From: Flavobacterium sp. 90
Lineage (GTDB): Bacteria; Bacteroidota; Bacteroidia; Flavobacteriales; Flavobacteriaceae
Assembly: GCF_004339525.1 (NCBI RefSeq)
Contig: NZ_SMGE01000001.1
Location: forward strand, 6,572,001 to 6,636,000
Reading direction: 5' to 3'
Length of the DNA stretch: 64,000 bases
Position 1 is the stretch's first letter; each line of letters opens with the position of its first letter. Shown here in pieces: positions 51,020 to 59,788 of this stretch. Below the pieces are notes generated by a model, which saw only the letters and a list, made by a program, of their open reading frames with translations, was not told the DNA's origin and did no database searches. Made by a program: the position numbers and the translations under genes.

Positions 51020-53404
51020 TTATCTAGCTCTTTTTTTCTCTTCTTCATTTCCAGAATCATGTTGGCTTACATTGATCTTTTTATTTCCAAAATTATAAAC
51101 TACAGATACGCGTGCAAATCGGTTACTTTCGTTTTGGCTATAAACTTGTTTCACACCATTTACGATTGAAACATCGTTTTTCAAATAAGATGTATTAAAA
51201 ATATCATTTAATAAAAAAGCAATTTGCAATGATTTGCTTAACAAATCTTGTTTATAACCAATATTCAAACTAGACACATAACCTGTTTCATACAAACCAC
51301 TTTTATAAGGCGAAGTATAATTAAAATCAACTTGCAATTTTGACGTTTTTCCTAATGAGAATGTATTGTTTGTTGAAAAATCAACTTCAAGACCATTTAC
51401 AGGAGTTGCATTGATATCTTTTATAAACTTAATATTAGATCCTAAAAAATAAATAGAATTCTCGCTTTCCCACCAATCTGCAAAACTCACCGAATACGTT
51501 TCTCCAATTCCATAATTAATACCTTTAAAATAATTATCTCTTGATACCACTTGCGTAAGCGTTTCTGGATTTGCAGTAAATATTACACCATAACCATCTG
51601 TAATCGAATTTAAGAAAAGACTCGTTCTTAATATTTTTTTATACGAATGCACAAACTCAAAATTGTCACTAAAAGAAGGTTTCAAAAACGGATTTCCTTC
51701 AGAATAACTATTACTACTGATATAAACTCTAAACGGATTCAATAAAGCAAAACCAGGTCTGCGGATTCTCTTTCCATAATTTAAACTAAAATTATTATCT
51801 TCATTTCTCTTGTAAGACGCATAAAACGTTGGGAATAATTTAAAATAATTGTTTACCGTTTCCTGATTTAAAGTCTCCGAAAAACCATTTGTTTGTGTAT
51901 TTTCTAATCTTAATCCCAATTGAAAATCCCATTTTTCATTGATTTTTTTATTTCCACTAATGTAAATCGCCTGATTATTTTCGGTGTATTTAAATCGATT
52001 CGTTTGATTAGGATCTAATACCGGAGTTCCTGTAATTGTATTAAAGAAAACCACATCGCTTTTACTGGTTGTAAAACTCGCTTTTGCGCCATAAGACAAA
52101 TTCAACGCTTCAAGAGGATGATCCATATCAGCTTTGAAACTCAAATTATCAATATTCTGGTTAGAAAAATTTCGCGCCGACTGATTTACATCAACAAAAG
52201 TTCCATCAGCATCATAATTGTTAGCAAGAAAATTTCTGTCGAATTTTGAATCATAATTAAAGTAATCTACATCAAAAGATAATTTACGATTTAGAGAATC
52301 AAGTTTAGTAATCAAATGCAAATTATAAGTTTCATTACCCACTTTTCGATCTAGGAAACTCTTGTTTAAGATATAACTCTTCAATTCATTTTGAGCATTA
52401 TAATTATTGATTCTAATATCTGAGTCAAAATTCGGATTGCTTTTGTCTCTTAAAACTTGAAAACCAATACTTGTTCTTTCTGAAAGATCGTAATCTAAAG
52501 CCACTTTTCCGGATAGGTTTTCCTGATTATATTTTGTCGTTACATCCATTTTCGTAGGACCTTCGGCAAAATACATATCCAGTGTTTCTTTAAGATTGCT
52601 ATAACCTGTTTTACCATTAATACTCGCCGAAAATCGGAACTTATTTTTATTATAAAAGAAATTATTTCTCAAATTATAAATTCCGTATTTGTTTTGATCG
52701 TACGAAGCTGTAGTTGTATTTTTCCAGGAATCACGAACTCCTTTTTTCATAATAATATTGATCAATCCGCCAGTTCCTTCGGCTTCATATTTTGCAGGCG
52801 GATTGCTGATAATTTCAATGTTTTTGATATCATTTGCCGAAATAGATTTCAGATAATTATTCAGTTCTTCGCCTGTTAATTCGATCATTCTTCCGTCAAT
52901 CATTACGCGAGAAGCTCCTTTTCCTAATATATTAATAACATCATTTTGAACTGCAACGCCCGGAGCCGTATTTATGGCACTCAAAGCATCGCCTCCAACA
53001 TTTGTCACATTATTTTCAAGATTATAAACCAGACGATCTGTTTTTTGTTCAATCGTATTTCTTTTTGATTGAATGACAACTTCGCCCAAATTCGTTACAT
53101 TTTCTTTTAAAGTAATCAAACCTAGATTGATGTCTTTTTCAATCATTATATCTTTTTCAAATTCAGAATATCCAATCAGGCTTATTTTTACTTTACAAAA
53201 TCCTTTACTTAACATCACTTCAAAACTTCCGTCTTCTTTTGTTGTAGTTCCGTTTATAATTTTTCCTTCTTGATTTAAGATTACAACATCTGCCCAGGCA
53301 ACGGGAGCTTTTTCATCAGCAACTTTTCCATTTAATTTAAAGGTTGTTTGCGCTAAACAAAAAAGAGGCAATAGTAAAAAAATAAAGAGGTTAACTTTTT
53401 TCAT
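51020..53404 (-). CDS. outer-membrane beta-barrel receptor with CarboxypepD-like and plug domains
   Basis: 794-residue TonB-dependent-receptor-like protein. After a signal peptide (MKKVNLFIFLLLPLFCLAQ) there is an N-terminal CarboxypepD_reg-like beta domain (about 22-105), a plug-like region with MIDGRMIEL and ISNPPAKYEAEGTGGLINI (about 155-220), and a long barrel. It lacks a clear TonB box and ends VVYNFGNKKI..., then a charged tail; it fits the outer-membrane beta-barrel (OMP_b-brl_3) subgroup. Substrate unknown. A membrane AraC regulator gene lies upstream on the same strand. The start at 53404 gives a clean signal peptide. Confidence 0.87.
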   Translation of the reverse strand: MKKVNLFIFLLLPLFCLAQTTFKLNGKVADEKAPVAWADVVILNQEGKIINGTTTKEDGSFEVMLSKGFCKVKISLIGYSEFEKDIMIEKDINLGLITLKENVTNLGEVVIQSKRNTIEQKTDRLVYNLENNVTNVGGDALSAINTAPGVAVQNDVINILGKGASRVMIDGRMIELTGEELNNYLKSISANDIKNIEIISNPPAKYEAEGTGGLINIIMKKGVRDSWKNTTTASYDQNKYGIYNLRNNFFYNKNKFRFSASINGKTGYSNLKETLDMYFAEGPTKMDVTTKYNQENLSGKVALDYDLSERTSIGFQVLRDKSNPNFDSDIRINNYNAQNELKSYILNKSFLDRKVGNETYNLHLITKLDSLNRKLSFDVDYFNYDSKFDRNFLANNYDADGTFVDVNQSARNFSNQNIDNLSFKADMDHPLEALNLSYGAKASFTTSKSDVVFFNTITGTPVLDPNQTNRFKYTENNQAIYISGNKKINEKWDFQLGLRLENTQTNGFSETLNQETVNNYFKLFPTFYASYKRNEDNNFSLNYGKRIRRPGFALLNPFRVYISSNSYSEGNPFLKPSFSDNFEFVHSYKKILRTSLFLNSITDGYGVIFTANPETLTQVVSRDNYFKGINYGIGETYSVSFADWWESENSIYFLGSNIKFIKDINATPVNGLEVDFSTNNTFSLGKTSKLQVDFNYTSPYKSGLYETGYVSSLNIGYKQDLLSKSLQIAFLLNDIFNTSYLKNDVSIVNGVKQVYSQNESNRFARVSVVYNFGNKKINVSQHDSGNEEEKKRAR

Positions 53405-53477
53405 AATTTCTAATTTTAAACTTGTTTCGATTAATTTGAAGCAAAGTTGCCTTAGAAATCTTGAGTACGCGACCGAC

Positions 53478-53519
53478 AAAAAAAAGTCGAACCAATTTCT
53501 ACTTAGAAAATTGGTTCGA
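53478..53519 (-). terminator. terminator of the AraC gene at 53560
   Basis: Perfect 12-base arms 53487-53498 and 53508-53519 around a 9-base loop; a U-run (complement of 53478-53485) follows in the minus-strand transcript. It separates the regulator from the outer-membrane receptor gene. Confidence 0.85.
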
Positions 53520-53559
53520 TTTTATTAAGTGCGAAGTACGACTTTTTACAAAACTCTAA

Positions 53560-54702
53560 TTATGAAGCGTTTCGGTAAGCCGTTGGCGTTAAATTTGTAT
53601 ATTTTTTAAACGAAGTATTAAAAGACGATTTTGAATTAAAACCAACTTCATACAGAATTTCTAAAACGGTCAAATCACTTTTTAGTGGATTTTTTAAAAT
53701 ACTCATTGCTTTTTGAATGCGATATTCATTTACAAAATCAAAAAAATGCTGATTGATATGATGATTAATCAAAACGGATAAATCACGAACCGGAATATCA
53801 ATTTGATTGGAGAGTTCCTGAATCGTAAGCGATGGATCCAGAAAAGGTTCTTTTTCGATCATATATTGTTTTAGTGTCGAAATTTGCGCCGAAATTATCT
53901 CGTTTTTCGGATCGTTTATTTCGATAATATTTTCTTTAGGAAGAATATCTCTGGCTAATTCTAATTTAGAATCAATTCCTCTAAAAAGTTCGGGATGATT
54001 CAATGCTTTCAATACAAACCAACACGTTACTATTAGCGCCAAAAATTGCATTACTACATTTGCCCAAATCCACAACGATTCAAAAGGAGTAAATCTTAAA
54101 ACATTCTTAGCAATTGATAAATAATATAACGTAAAGAATACAATCGATATCTGAAACAACCATTTGAAAATAGAAGTTTTAGGATTCGTATAATTTTCCT
54201 GATATAGTTCTTTATATTTTTTTAAAACTGAAAATGTTGCAATACTATAGATTATGATTTGCAAGGCCAGCATAAACTGGAAGCTATAAAATTCCGGCAT
54301 TTGACTACGATGATTATAAAACTGCATTTTATCAACATCACTCCCAAAGTAAAGTCTGAATATAAAAACGGTATTTATAATTATAAATGGAATTGTATGA
54401 ACTAAATACTTGGCTTTTAATCGAAAATCAGTAAAACAAACTGATACTATATAAAGGTAGAAAACAGGAATTGTCAGAGCGCAAGTCGTCCACCTGAAAA
54501 ATTCTAAATTAAAATGACTTTTTACGAAACTCTCACTAATAAAAATTCCAATATTATCAATTGCAAAAAATAGTAGATATAAAGCAAACAGCCTGTTTGC
54601 CAGTTTGTTTTGAGTTTTCACAGTCACTAAAAAGAACGCAAGTAATAGTGATACAAAAACTGACATCCAGCCCATAATACCTAAAAAGCTATCTATATCC
54701 AT
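53560..54702 (-). CDS. membrane-anchored AraC-family regulator (first of tandem pair)
   Basis: 380-residue protein: about seven membrane helices (about 8-235), a short linker and a C-terminal AraC-type double helix-turn-helix (about 275-378), with QELSNQIDIPVRDLSVLI and VLEILYEVGFNSKSSFNTSF as the two HTH units. It is highly similar to the next gene upstream, nearly identical in the DNA-binding part. It probably senses a signal in or at the membrane and acts directly on DNA. The neighbouring outer-membrane receptor gene is a plausible target (inference). TATATTTG promoter element upstream. Confidence 0.88.
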   Translation of the reverse strand: MDIDSFLGIMGWMSVFVSLLLAFFLVTVKTQNKLANRLFALYLLFFAIDNIGIFISESFVKSHFNLEFFRWTTCALTIPVFYLYIVSVCFTDFRLKAKYLVHTIPFIIINTVFIFRLYFGSDVDKMQFYNHRSQMPEFYSFQFMLALQIIIYSIATFSVLKKYKELYQENYTNPKTSIFKWLFQISIVFFTLYYLSIAKNVLRFTPFESLWIWANVVMQFLALIVTCWFVLKALNHPELFRGIDSKLELARDILPKENIIEINDPKNEIISAQISTLKQYMIEKEPFLDPSLTIQELSNQIDIPVRDLSVLINHHINQHFFDFVNEYRIQKAMSILKNPLKSDLTVLEILYEVGFNSKSSFNTSFKKYTNLTPTAYRNAS

Positions 54703-54722
54703 TAATTTTTTTGATTATTAAA

Positions 54723-54730
54723 CAAATATA
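54723..54730 (-). promoter_or_regulatory. -7 promoter element of the AraC gene at 53560
   Basis: The minus strand reads TATATTTG, consensus match, in a 22-base stretch nearly identical to that before the second AraC gene. Confidence 0.55.
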
Positions 54731-54784
54731 ATATTTTAGTTCTTTAAGTCGAATTCCTAAAAGCAAGCATTAACAAACGTTTTA

Positions 54785-55930
54785 TTATGAAGCATTTCTG
54801 TAAGCTGTAGGCGTGAGATTTGTATGTTTTTTGAAAGAAGTATTAAAAGATGATTTCGAGTTGAAACCAACTTCATATAAAATTTCTAAAACGGTCAGGT
54901 TGTTTTTTACAGGATTTTTTAAAATACTCATTGCTTTTTGAATACGATATTCATTTACAAAATCAAAAAAATGCTGGTTCATATGGTGATTAATCAAAAC
55001 AGATAAATCACGAACGGGAACATTAAACTGATTTGCCAATTCCTGAATCGTAAGCGACGGATCAAGATAAGGCTCTTTCTCTGTCATATAATTTTTTAAT
55101 GCCAAAATTTGAGTAGAAACAGCTTCGTCGCGATTGATTTCTACTTCAATAATCTCTTTATTTTCTTTAGGTAAAAAATCTTTTGTCAATTGCAAGTTAG
55201 AATTGATTCCTCTAAAAAGCTCGGGATGATTTAGTGCTTTCATTACAAACCAACAGATTACGCACAAAGCCATAATTACCATAAGCACATTTCCCCAAAG
55301 AAAAGCATCTCTGGAAGTCGTATAACGCATTAGATTTTTTATAGCCGTAATAGAATGCATTACTGCAAAAACACAATTCATCTGAAAAAGCCAATTATAG
55401 GTAGAAGTACTTGGATTGGTGTAATTTTCGAGATAGATTTTTCGGTATTTTTTTAAAATTATAAAGATCGTTACAATATAAAACCAATACTGAATCTCAA
55501 TTAAAATCTGAAAAAAAAGTACTTCAGACATTTTATTGTAATTGGATATAAACAGCTCTTTTGCAATTCCGGTTTCTAAATAAAATCTGGGCATGAAAAC
55601 TAAATTCATCACTATAAAAGGAAGTGTATATACTAAATGCTTCCATTTTAATCGAAAATCAGAATAACAAGCTGCTAAAACATAAAGATAAATCAAAGGC
55701 ATTTCGAGCAAACAAGTTGTTGATCTTAAAATCTCTAAATCGACATATTGCTGAGGAAAAGTATAATCTAAAAGTCCGCTGAAATCAATTGCCGACAAAA
55801 TAATAAAACTAGCAAAAAGTCGGTTTGCCAATTTATTCTCTGTTTTTACTGTGAGTAAAAAAAGTGCCAAAAGCAACGAAACAAAAACAGCAATGCGAGC
55901 AACGCCGTCCAAAAAAACCAATTTATCCAT
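54785..55930 (-). CDS. membrane-anchored AraC-family regulator (second of tandem pair)
   Basis: 381-residue paralogue of the preceding protein with the same layout: about seven membrane helices, linker (FRGINSNLQLTKDFLPKEN) and a C-terminal AraC DNA-binding domain differing only at a few positions from its neighbour. The membrane halves differ much more, suggesting that the two sense different signals but bind the same or very similar DNA sites. Separate genes: 82 bases between them and each has its own promoter-like element. Confidence 0.88.
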   Translation of the reverse strand: MDKLVFLDGVARIAVFVSLLLALFLLTVKTENKLANRLFASFIILSAIDFSGLLDYTFPQQYVDLEILRSTTCLLEMPLIYLYVLAACYSDFRLKWKHLVYTLPFIVMNLVFMPRFYLETGIAKELFISNYNKMSEVLFFQILIEIQYWFYIVTIFIILKKYRKIYLENYTNPSTSTYNWLFQMNCVFAVMHSITAIKNLMRYTTSRDAFLWGNVLMVIMALCVICWFVMKALNHPELFRGINSNLQLTKDFLPKENKEIIEVEINRDEAVSTQILALKNYMTEKEPYLDPSLTIQELANQFNVPVRDLSVLINHHMNQHFFDFVNEYRIQKAMSILKNPVKNNLTVLEILYEVGFNSKSSFNTSFKKHTNLTPTAYRNAS

Positions 55931-55948
55931 TTATCGTTTAATATTTCT

Positions 55949-55956
55949 CAAATATA
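55949..55956 (-). promoter_or_regulatory. -7 promoter element of the AraC gene at 54785
   Basis: The minus strand reads TATATTTG, as at 54723-54730; the flanking bases CAAATATAATATTTTAGTTCTT are shared over 22 positions (only part needs comparing). Confidence 0.55.
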
Positions 55957-56003
55957 ATATTTTAGTTCTTTTAAAAAGGTTCTAAAAATTGTGATAAAAA
56001 GAT

Positions 56004-56011
56004 TAATTTTG
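56004..56011 (+). promoter_or_regulatory. -7 promoter element of murQ
   Basis: TAATTTTG, consensus match, 23 bases before the murQ ATG; a TTG at 55989-55991 is somewhat too close to be a normal -33. Confidence 0.5.
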
Positions 56012-56034
56012 GACAAGAGCAATTATACTAAAAA

Positions 56035-56847
56035 ATGACCTTTACAAAGACCACAGAACAAGCTTCAAAATACGAACATTTAGAAAAAATGTCGGTTCAT
56101 GAATTGCTTATTAATATCAATCAGGAAGACAAAACAGTTCCTGACGCTGTCCAAAAAGCTATACCACAAATTGAAACTTTAGTGGCGCAAGTAGTTGATA
56201 AATTAAAAATAGGCGGACGATTGTTTTACATCGGCGCAGGAACATCAGGACGTTTAGGCGTTGTTGATGCATCTGAGTGTCCTCCTACTTTTGGAGTCCC
56301 TTTTGACTTGGTAAACGGAATTATTGCCGGTGGTGACACTGCAATTCGTCGTGCCGTAGAAAATGCCGAAGACAATGCAACGCAAGCCTGGATTGATTTG
56401 CAAGCCAGTAATATTGGTCCAAATGATGTTGTAATTGGTATTGCGGCTTCCGGGACTACACCTTATGTTATTGGTGGCTTAGAAACATGCAATCAAAATA
56501 ATATTGTTACGGGATGTATTACGAACAATGCAGGAAGTCCTTTGGCACTTACAGCAAAATTTCCCGTTGAAGTAGTTGTTGGTCCTGAATTCATTACCGG
56601 AAGTTCCAGAATGAAAGCAGGAACGGCTCAAAAATTAGTCCTAAATATGATCTCTACTGCAGCAATGATTCAGCTTGGGAAAGTAAAAGGCAACAAAATG
56701 GTTGATATGCAGTTAAGCAATATCAAACTGGTTGATAGAGGTGTAAAAATGATTATGGGAGAAATTCCGGTTTCATATGAAGAAGCTTCTGAATTATTAA
56801 AAAAATACGGCAGCGTGAGAAATGCTGTTGATAATTATAACAAGTAA
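56035..56847 (+). CDS. murQ: N-acetylmuramic acid 6-phosphate etherase
   Basis: 270-residue SIS-fold enzyme cleaving the lactyl ether of MurNAc-6-phosphate to give GlcNAc-6-phosphate and lactate, in peptidoglycan recycling. Conserved pieces: FYIGAGTSGRLGVVDASECP (about 64-83) with the catalytic Glu, RRAVENAEDN (about 103-112) with the second acidic residue, GIAASGTTPYV, and GSSRMKAGTAQK (about 189-200). It is shorter than the E. coli enzyme (about 298) by lacking C-terminal helices, as usual in flavobacteria. No partner MurNAc kinase is nearby. Confidence 0.94.
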   Translation: MTFTKTTEQASKYEHLEKMSVHELLININQEDKTVPDAVQKAIPQIETLVAQVVDKLKIGGRLFYIGAGTSGRLGVVDASECPPTFGVPFDLVNGIIAGGDTAIRRAVENAEDNATQAWIDLQASNIGPNDVVIGIAASGTTPYVIGGLETCNQNNIVTGCITNNAGSPLALTAKFPVEVVVGPEFITGSSRMKAGTAQKLVLNMISTAAMIQLGKVKGNKMVDMQLSNIKLVDRGVKMIMGEIPVSYEEASELLKKYGSVRNAVDNYNK

Positions 56848-57197
56848 AAGTTTTTCTGTGTGGTTTATTTAACCGCAAAGAGGCAAAGGTTTTACGCAAA
56901 GTTCGCTAAGTTTATTGTTTAATCTTTGTCTAAGATCGCAAAGTCTCTCGAGTAATCTTTGTCAAAGTTTCAAACTTTGACAAAGATGTCGTAAAGTTTG
57001 TCATTTCGACGAGAGGAGACTCGAGCGATAGCGAACAGACGAAGTAAATCACACTCGTAAATCGACAAAGATTGGACATATACATTGTAGAGTTTCTTGT
57101 GTGATTTCTCCTCTCGTCGAAATGACAAGATTGTGAAAAACCTGAAACAAAGAAAACTTGAAATCTGAAACTTTCAAAACCTGAAACAAAAAACAAA
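56848..57197. repeat. repeat-rich intergenic region, 350 bases
   Basis: No gene. It contains a perfect 16-base-arm hairpin ATCTTTGTCAAAGTTT at 56955-56970 with 56972-56987, then an outer 17-base perfect inverted repeat, GTCATTTCGACGAGAGG (57000-57016) and its complement (57110-57126). This encloses words such as TCTCCTCTCGTC and GTGTGATTT. It looks like a mobile-type or dispersed flavobacterial intergenic repeat, with 'CGCAAAGTTCGCTAAG' words on its left. Confidence 0.75.
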
Positions 57198-57419
57198 ATG
57201 GCAACAAATAAAGAATTATTAGGAAAAGGAATTAAATATTTATCAGGTTCATTACCGTTATTGTTTATTGGGCCTTCGTTGATTTATAATGCTTTTATGA
57301 ATCAACATACAAACTGGCATTATTTGGTTTTAGGAATTGGAATTGTGGCTTGTTTAAGCGCTATGTTTTTAATTTTCTATGGATTGAAAATTATCATGAA
57401 AGGTATATTTAATGACTAA
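57198..57419 (+). CDS. DUF6095 small membrane protein
   Basis: 73-residue protein with two membrane helices (about 15-33 and 42-64) matching DUF6095, a flavobacterial family found next to housekeeping genes. It begins NKELLGKGIKYLSGSLPLL and ends KIIMKGIFND. Function unknown. It is preceded by the repeat region and followed after 27 bases by the antitoxin gene. Confidence 0.75.
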   Translation: MATNKELLGKGIKYLSGSLPLLFIGPSLIYNAFMNQHTNWHYLVLGIGIVACLSAMFLIFYGLKIIMKGIFND

Positions 57420-57446
57420 TTTGTATCTTTACTAAAATTCGCTATC

Positions 57447-57677
57447 ATGGATATACAAGCAGAAATAAATTGGATTCATCAAGAGATTGATAAAGTAAAA
57501 GATCCTTCTTTTCTAGAAAAATTAAAACATCTTTTGCAATCGGTCAACAACCCTACAGTTGATGCAGATGCTGCATATAATTTGGATATAGAAAATGCCT
57601 TGGAAAACATTAAAAAAGGTAATTTTTATACCGAAGATGAAGCCAAAGAAATTGCAAAAAAATGGGGAAGAAAATAA
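57447..57677 (+). CDS. antitoxin of a type II toxin-antitoxin pair
   Basis: 76-residue acidic helical protein, with a C-terminal part (NIKKGNFYTEDEAKEIAKKWGRK) of the type in which ParE/RelE antitoxins contact their toxin. The N-terminal helix DIQAEINWIHQEIDKVKDPS probably mediates dimerisation. It overlaps the toxin gene by 16 bases, the usual order antitoxin first. A near-consensus TATCTTTA element occurs a few bases upstream. The antitoxin call rests mainly on context. Confidence 0.75.
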   Translation: MDIQAEINWIHQEIDKVKDPSFLEKLKHLLQSVNNPTVDADAAYNLDIENALENIKKGNFYTEDEAKEIAKKWGRK

Positions 57678-57976
57678 TTTGGTCTAAAGATGCTTTAAAC
57701 CAATTAGAAGACATCCATTTTTATATTTTTTTTGAAAGTAAATCAATTACAATTGCTGATAAAGTAGTTAATACCATTTTTGACAGCACTGAAATATTAA
57801 AAACACAACCCGAAATATATAAACTCGATAAGCAAAAAACCAATAATGACGGTAGTTTTAGAGTTTATGCAGTATATAATTTTGCGATCTCATACCAAAT
57901 AACAGAAGAGATTATTCATATTCTTCGAGTACGTCATAACGCTCAGAAACCAAAAAAACATTCATGGAAAGTCTAA
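57662..57976 (+). CDS. ParE/RelE-superfamily toxin
   Basis: 104-residue toxin-fold protein: KKIIWSKDALNQLEDIHFYI at the start (a strand then helices), the beta-hairpin GSFRVYAVYNFAISYQIT (about 66-83) and the final strand IIHILRVRHNAQKP (about 86-99), whose R-x-R-H tail is common in flavobacterial ParE-like members. ParE toxins poison gyrase, RelE toxins cut mRNA on ribosomes; the loss of typical RelE catalytic residues would favour ParE, but I cannot decide. It overlaps the antitoxin gene by 16 bases and the pentapeptide-repeat gene by 13 bases. Confidence 0.82.
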   Translation: MGKKIIWSKDALNQLEDIHFYIFFESKSITIADKVVNTIFDSTEILKTQPEIYKLDKQKTNNDGSFRVYAVYNFAISYQITEEIIHILRVRHNAQKPKKHSWKV

Positions 57977-58536
57977 TTCACATTCAGAAAACCTTCGAGA
58001 AAGTTGCTTATATCGACAAAAAAATAAACAATCGGGAGTTTGAAGATTGTGTTTTTAAAAACTGTGACTTCTCCAATAGTAATTTTGGTTACAATACTTT
58101 TTTAGACTGCGAATTTATTGATTGTAACTTGTCGATGACAAGTTTGTTTAGTACAAGTTTGAAGAATGTTACTTTCAAAAATTGCAAACTTCTTGGAATT
58201 GCTTTTAACGAATGTGACGATTTTTTATTTCAGGTTTATTTTGAAGAAAGCACTTTAGATTATGCTATTTTTTCGAATAAAAAAATGCCTAAAACCAAGT
58301 TTATCAATTGTTCTGTTAGAGAAGTTACTTTTATAGGAACCAACTTAACGAGTTCGGTTTTTGATAATTGTAATTTAGAAGGCGCTATTTTTAATGATAC
58401 ACAATTGGCGGCTGTTAATTTTAAAACTGCATACAATTACAAAATTGATCCCGAATTTAATCCAATGAGAAAAGCGCAATTTTCTAATGACGGCATTGTT
58501 GGGCTTTTAGATAAATACGATATTAAAATAGTTTAA
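57964..58536 (+). CDS. pentapeptide-repeat protein
   Basis: 190-residue protein made largely of A(D/N)LXX-type repeats (FEDCVFKNCDFSNSNFGYNT, and later CNLSMTSLF, TFKNCKLLG and SVFDNCNLEGAIFNDT), giving a right-handed square beta-helix (about 22-170). Cytoplasmic, without signal peptide. Some such proteins (Qnr, MfpA) mimic DNA and protect gyrase. It overlaps the toxin gene by 13 bases, so it is translated with the toxin-antitoxin pair; whether it takes part in the toxin's regulation is unknown. Confidence 0.85.
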   Translation: MESLIHIQKTFEKVAYIDKKINNREFEDCVFKNCDFSNSNFGYNTFLDCEFIDCNLSMTSLFSTSLKNVTFKNCKLLGIAFNECDDFLFQVYFEESTLDYAIFSNKKMPKTKFINCSVREVTFIGTNLTSSVFDNCNLEGAIFNDTQLAAVNFKTAYNYKIDPEFNPMRKAQFSNDGIVGLLDKYDIKIV

Positions 58537-58562
58537 CGTCGGGTTAATAATTTTAAAAGAAC

Positions 58563-58650
58563 GCCACGAATTTCACGAATTTACACAAATTAAAATTAAA
58601 TCGCTTCTACATGAAAAATACAATTCGTGTAAATTCGTGAAATTCGTGGC
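58563..58650. repeat. inverted repeat with 24-base perfect arms
   Basis: GCCACGAATTTCACGAATTT... (58563-58586) and its exact complement (58627-58650) enclose a 40-base loop; the arms themselves contain internal near-repeats of CACGAATTT. Located between the pentapeptide and DUF1572 genes. A similar element is common between genes in flavobacteria. Confidence 0.8.
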
Positions 58651-58665
58651 AAAAAATAAATAATC

Positions 58666-59241
58666 ATGGAAGCAAATGAATCTTATTTAGAAAGCGTTAA
58701 AAAGCAATTTTTGTATTATAAAATGTTGGGAGAAAAAGCGATGGATCAATTAGAACCGGAACAGCTTTTTGTAGCAATTAATGAAGATACGAATAGTATT
58801 GCCACGATTATAAAACACGTTTCGGGCAATATGTTGTCGCGCTGGACTGATTTTCTAACTTCGGATGGTGAAAAAGATTGGCGCAATCGCGATGCTGAAT
58901 TTGAAAATGATTTACAATCAAAAGAAGAAGTTCTTGAAATTTGGAATAAAGGATGGAATGTTTTTCTTGATACTTTGAATAGTTTGAAACCAGAACAACT
59001 TTCGGACATTATATATATTCGTAACGAAGGTCATACGGTTATTGAAGCCATAAATCGCCAATTGGCACATTACCCTTATCATATTGGACAAATTGTTTTT
59101 TATGCCAAACAACTAAAAAACAGTAGTTGGGATAGTTTATCGATTCCAAAGAATAAATCAGGAAATTATAATGCTGAAAAATTTGCCAAGGAAAAAGAAA
59201 TCAAGAACTTTACCGATGACGAATTGAAAAGATTGAAATAA
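58666..59241 (+). CDS. DUF1572/DinB-like protein
   Basis: 191-residue helical-bundle protein matching DUF1572, related to the DinB/YfiT group of metal-binding thiol transferases. Histidines that could form the metal site are in IIKHVSGNM (about H47) and AHYPYHIGQI (about H135, H139), in the expected helix positions. Reaction unknown. It follows the inverted repeat and is about 30 bases before the next gene; the two may form a unit. Confidence 0.82.
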   Translation: MEANESYLESVKKQFLYYKMLGEKAMDQLEPEQLFVAINEDTNSIATIIKHVSGNMLSRWTDFLTSDGEKDWRNRDAEFENDLQSKEEVLEIWNKGWNVFLDTLNSLKPEQLSDIIYIRNEGHTVIEAINRQLAHYPYHIGQIVFYAKQLKNSSWDSLSIPKNKSGNYNAEKFAKEKEIKNFTDDELKRLK

Positions 59242-59272
59242 CGATTATTATATTTATCTCAGCATTATAAAT

Positions 59273-59737
59273 ATGAAAGACAACAAAAACGAAACACATC
59301 ATTTCTTGCCAAGCGGAGAATGGGAAGGATTTTATTGTTATTCTAATTCGCCTCACCAACACAAAATGTCTATTGAATTGAGTTTTGCAAATTCTGTTAT
59401 TTCCGGTTCTGGAATTGATGATGTTGCCCCGTTTCGATGGAATGGTTCTTATAATTTGGAACAGTTTAAACTTAAAATGGTCAAAACCTATTCAACGCAT
59501 ATTATTAATTATGCCGGAGATATTGACGAAAATGGAATTTGGGGTGTTTGGGATAATCCTGAAGATTTGAGTTTTTTTGCTAATATTTCGACAAACATTC
59601 TTCAACAAGCGCAAGCCATGACAAAAGGCGGTTTTCATATCTGGCCAAAAGCAGTAAAGAGTGAATCTAAAGAAGAAATTCGAGAAGAAGTAAAAGAATC
59701 TAAAAAATTAAAAGAGTTTTATATTCAGAACATTTAA
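59273..59737 (+). CDS. hypothetical soluble protein
   Basis: 154-residue protein without signal peptide or membrane segment. It is beta-rich: GEWEGFYCYSNSP, KMSIELSFANSVISGSG, FKLKMVKTYSTHIINYAGDID and GIWGVWDNP. This pattern is that of a small antiparallel barrel of lipocalin-like type. The last 25 residues are a charged helix (KSESKEEIREEVKESKKLKE). I do not recognise a characterised family. It sits 31 bases after the DUF1572 gene and is followed by a dispersed repeat. Confidence 0.7.
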   Translation: MKDNKNETHHFLPSGEWEGFYCYSNSPHQHKMSIELSFANSVISGSGIDDVAPFRWNGSYNLEQFKLKMVKTYSTHIINYAGDIDENGIWGVWDNPEDLSFFANISTNILQQAQAMTKGGFHIWPKAVKSESKEEIREEVKESKKLKEFYIQNI

Positions 59738-59788
59738 AACTTAATAAATCAAAATAACACAATTGATGCTTGCTTAACGCAAACATTT

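Noticed and set aside
57000..57126. CRISPR-like repeats
   Set aside because: The repeated words form inverted, not regularly spaced direct repeats; no spacer-repeat array and no cas gene in the window.
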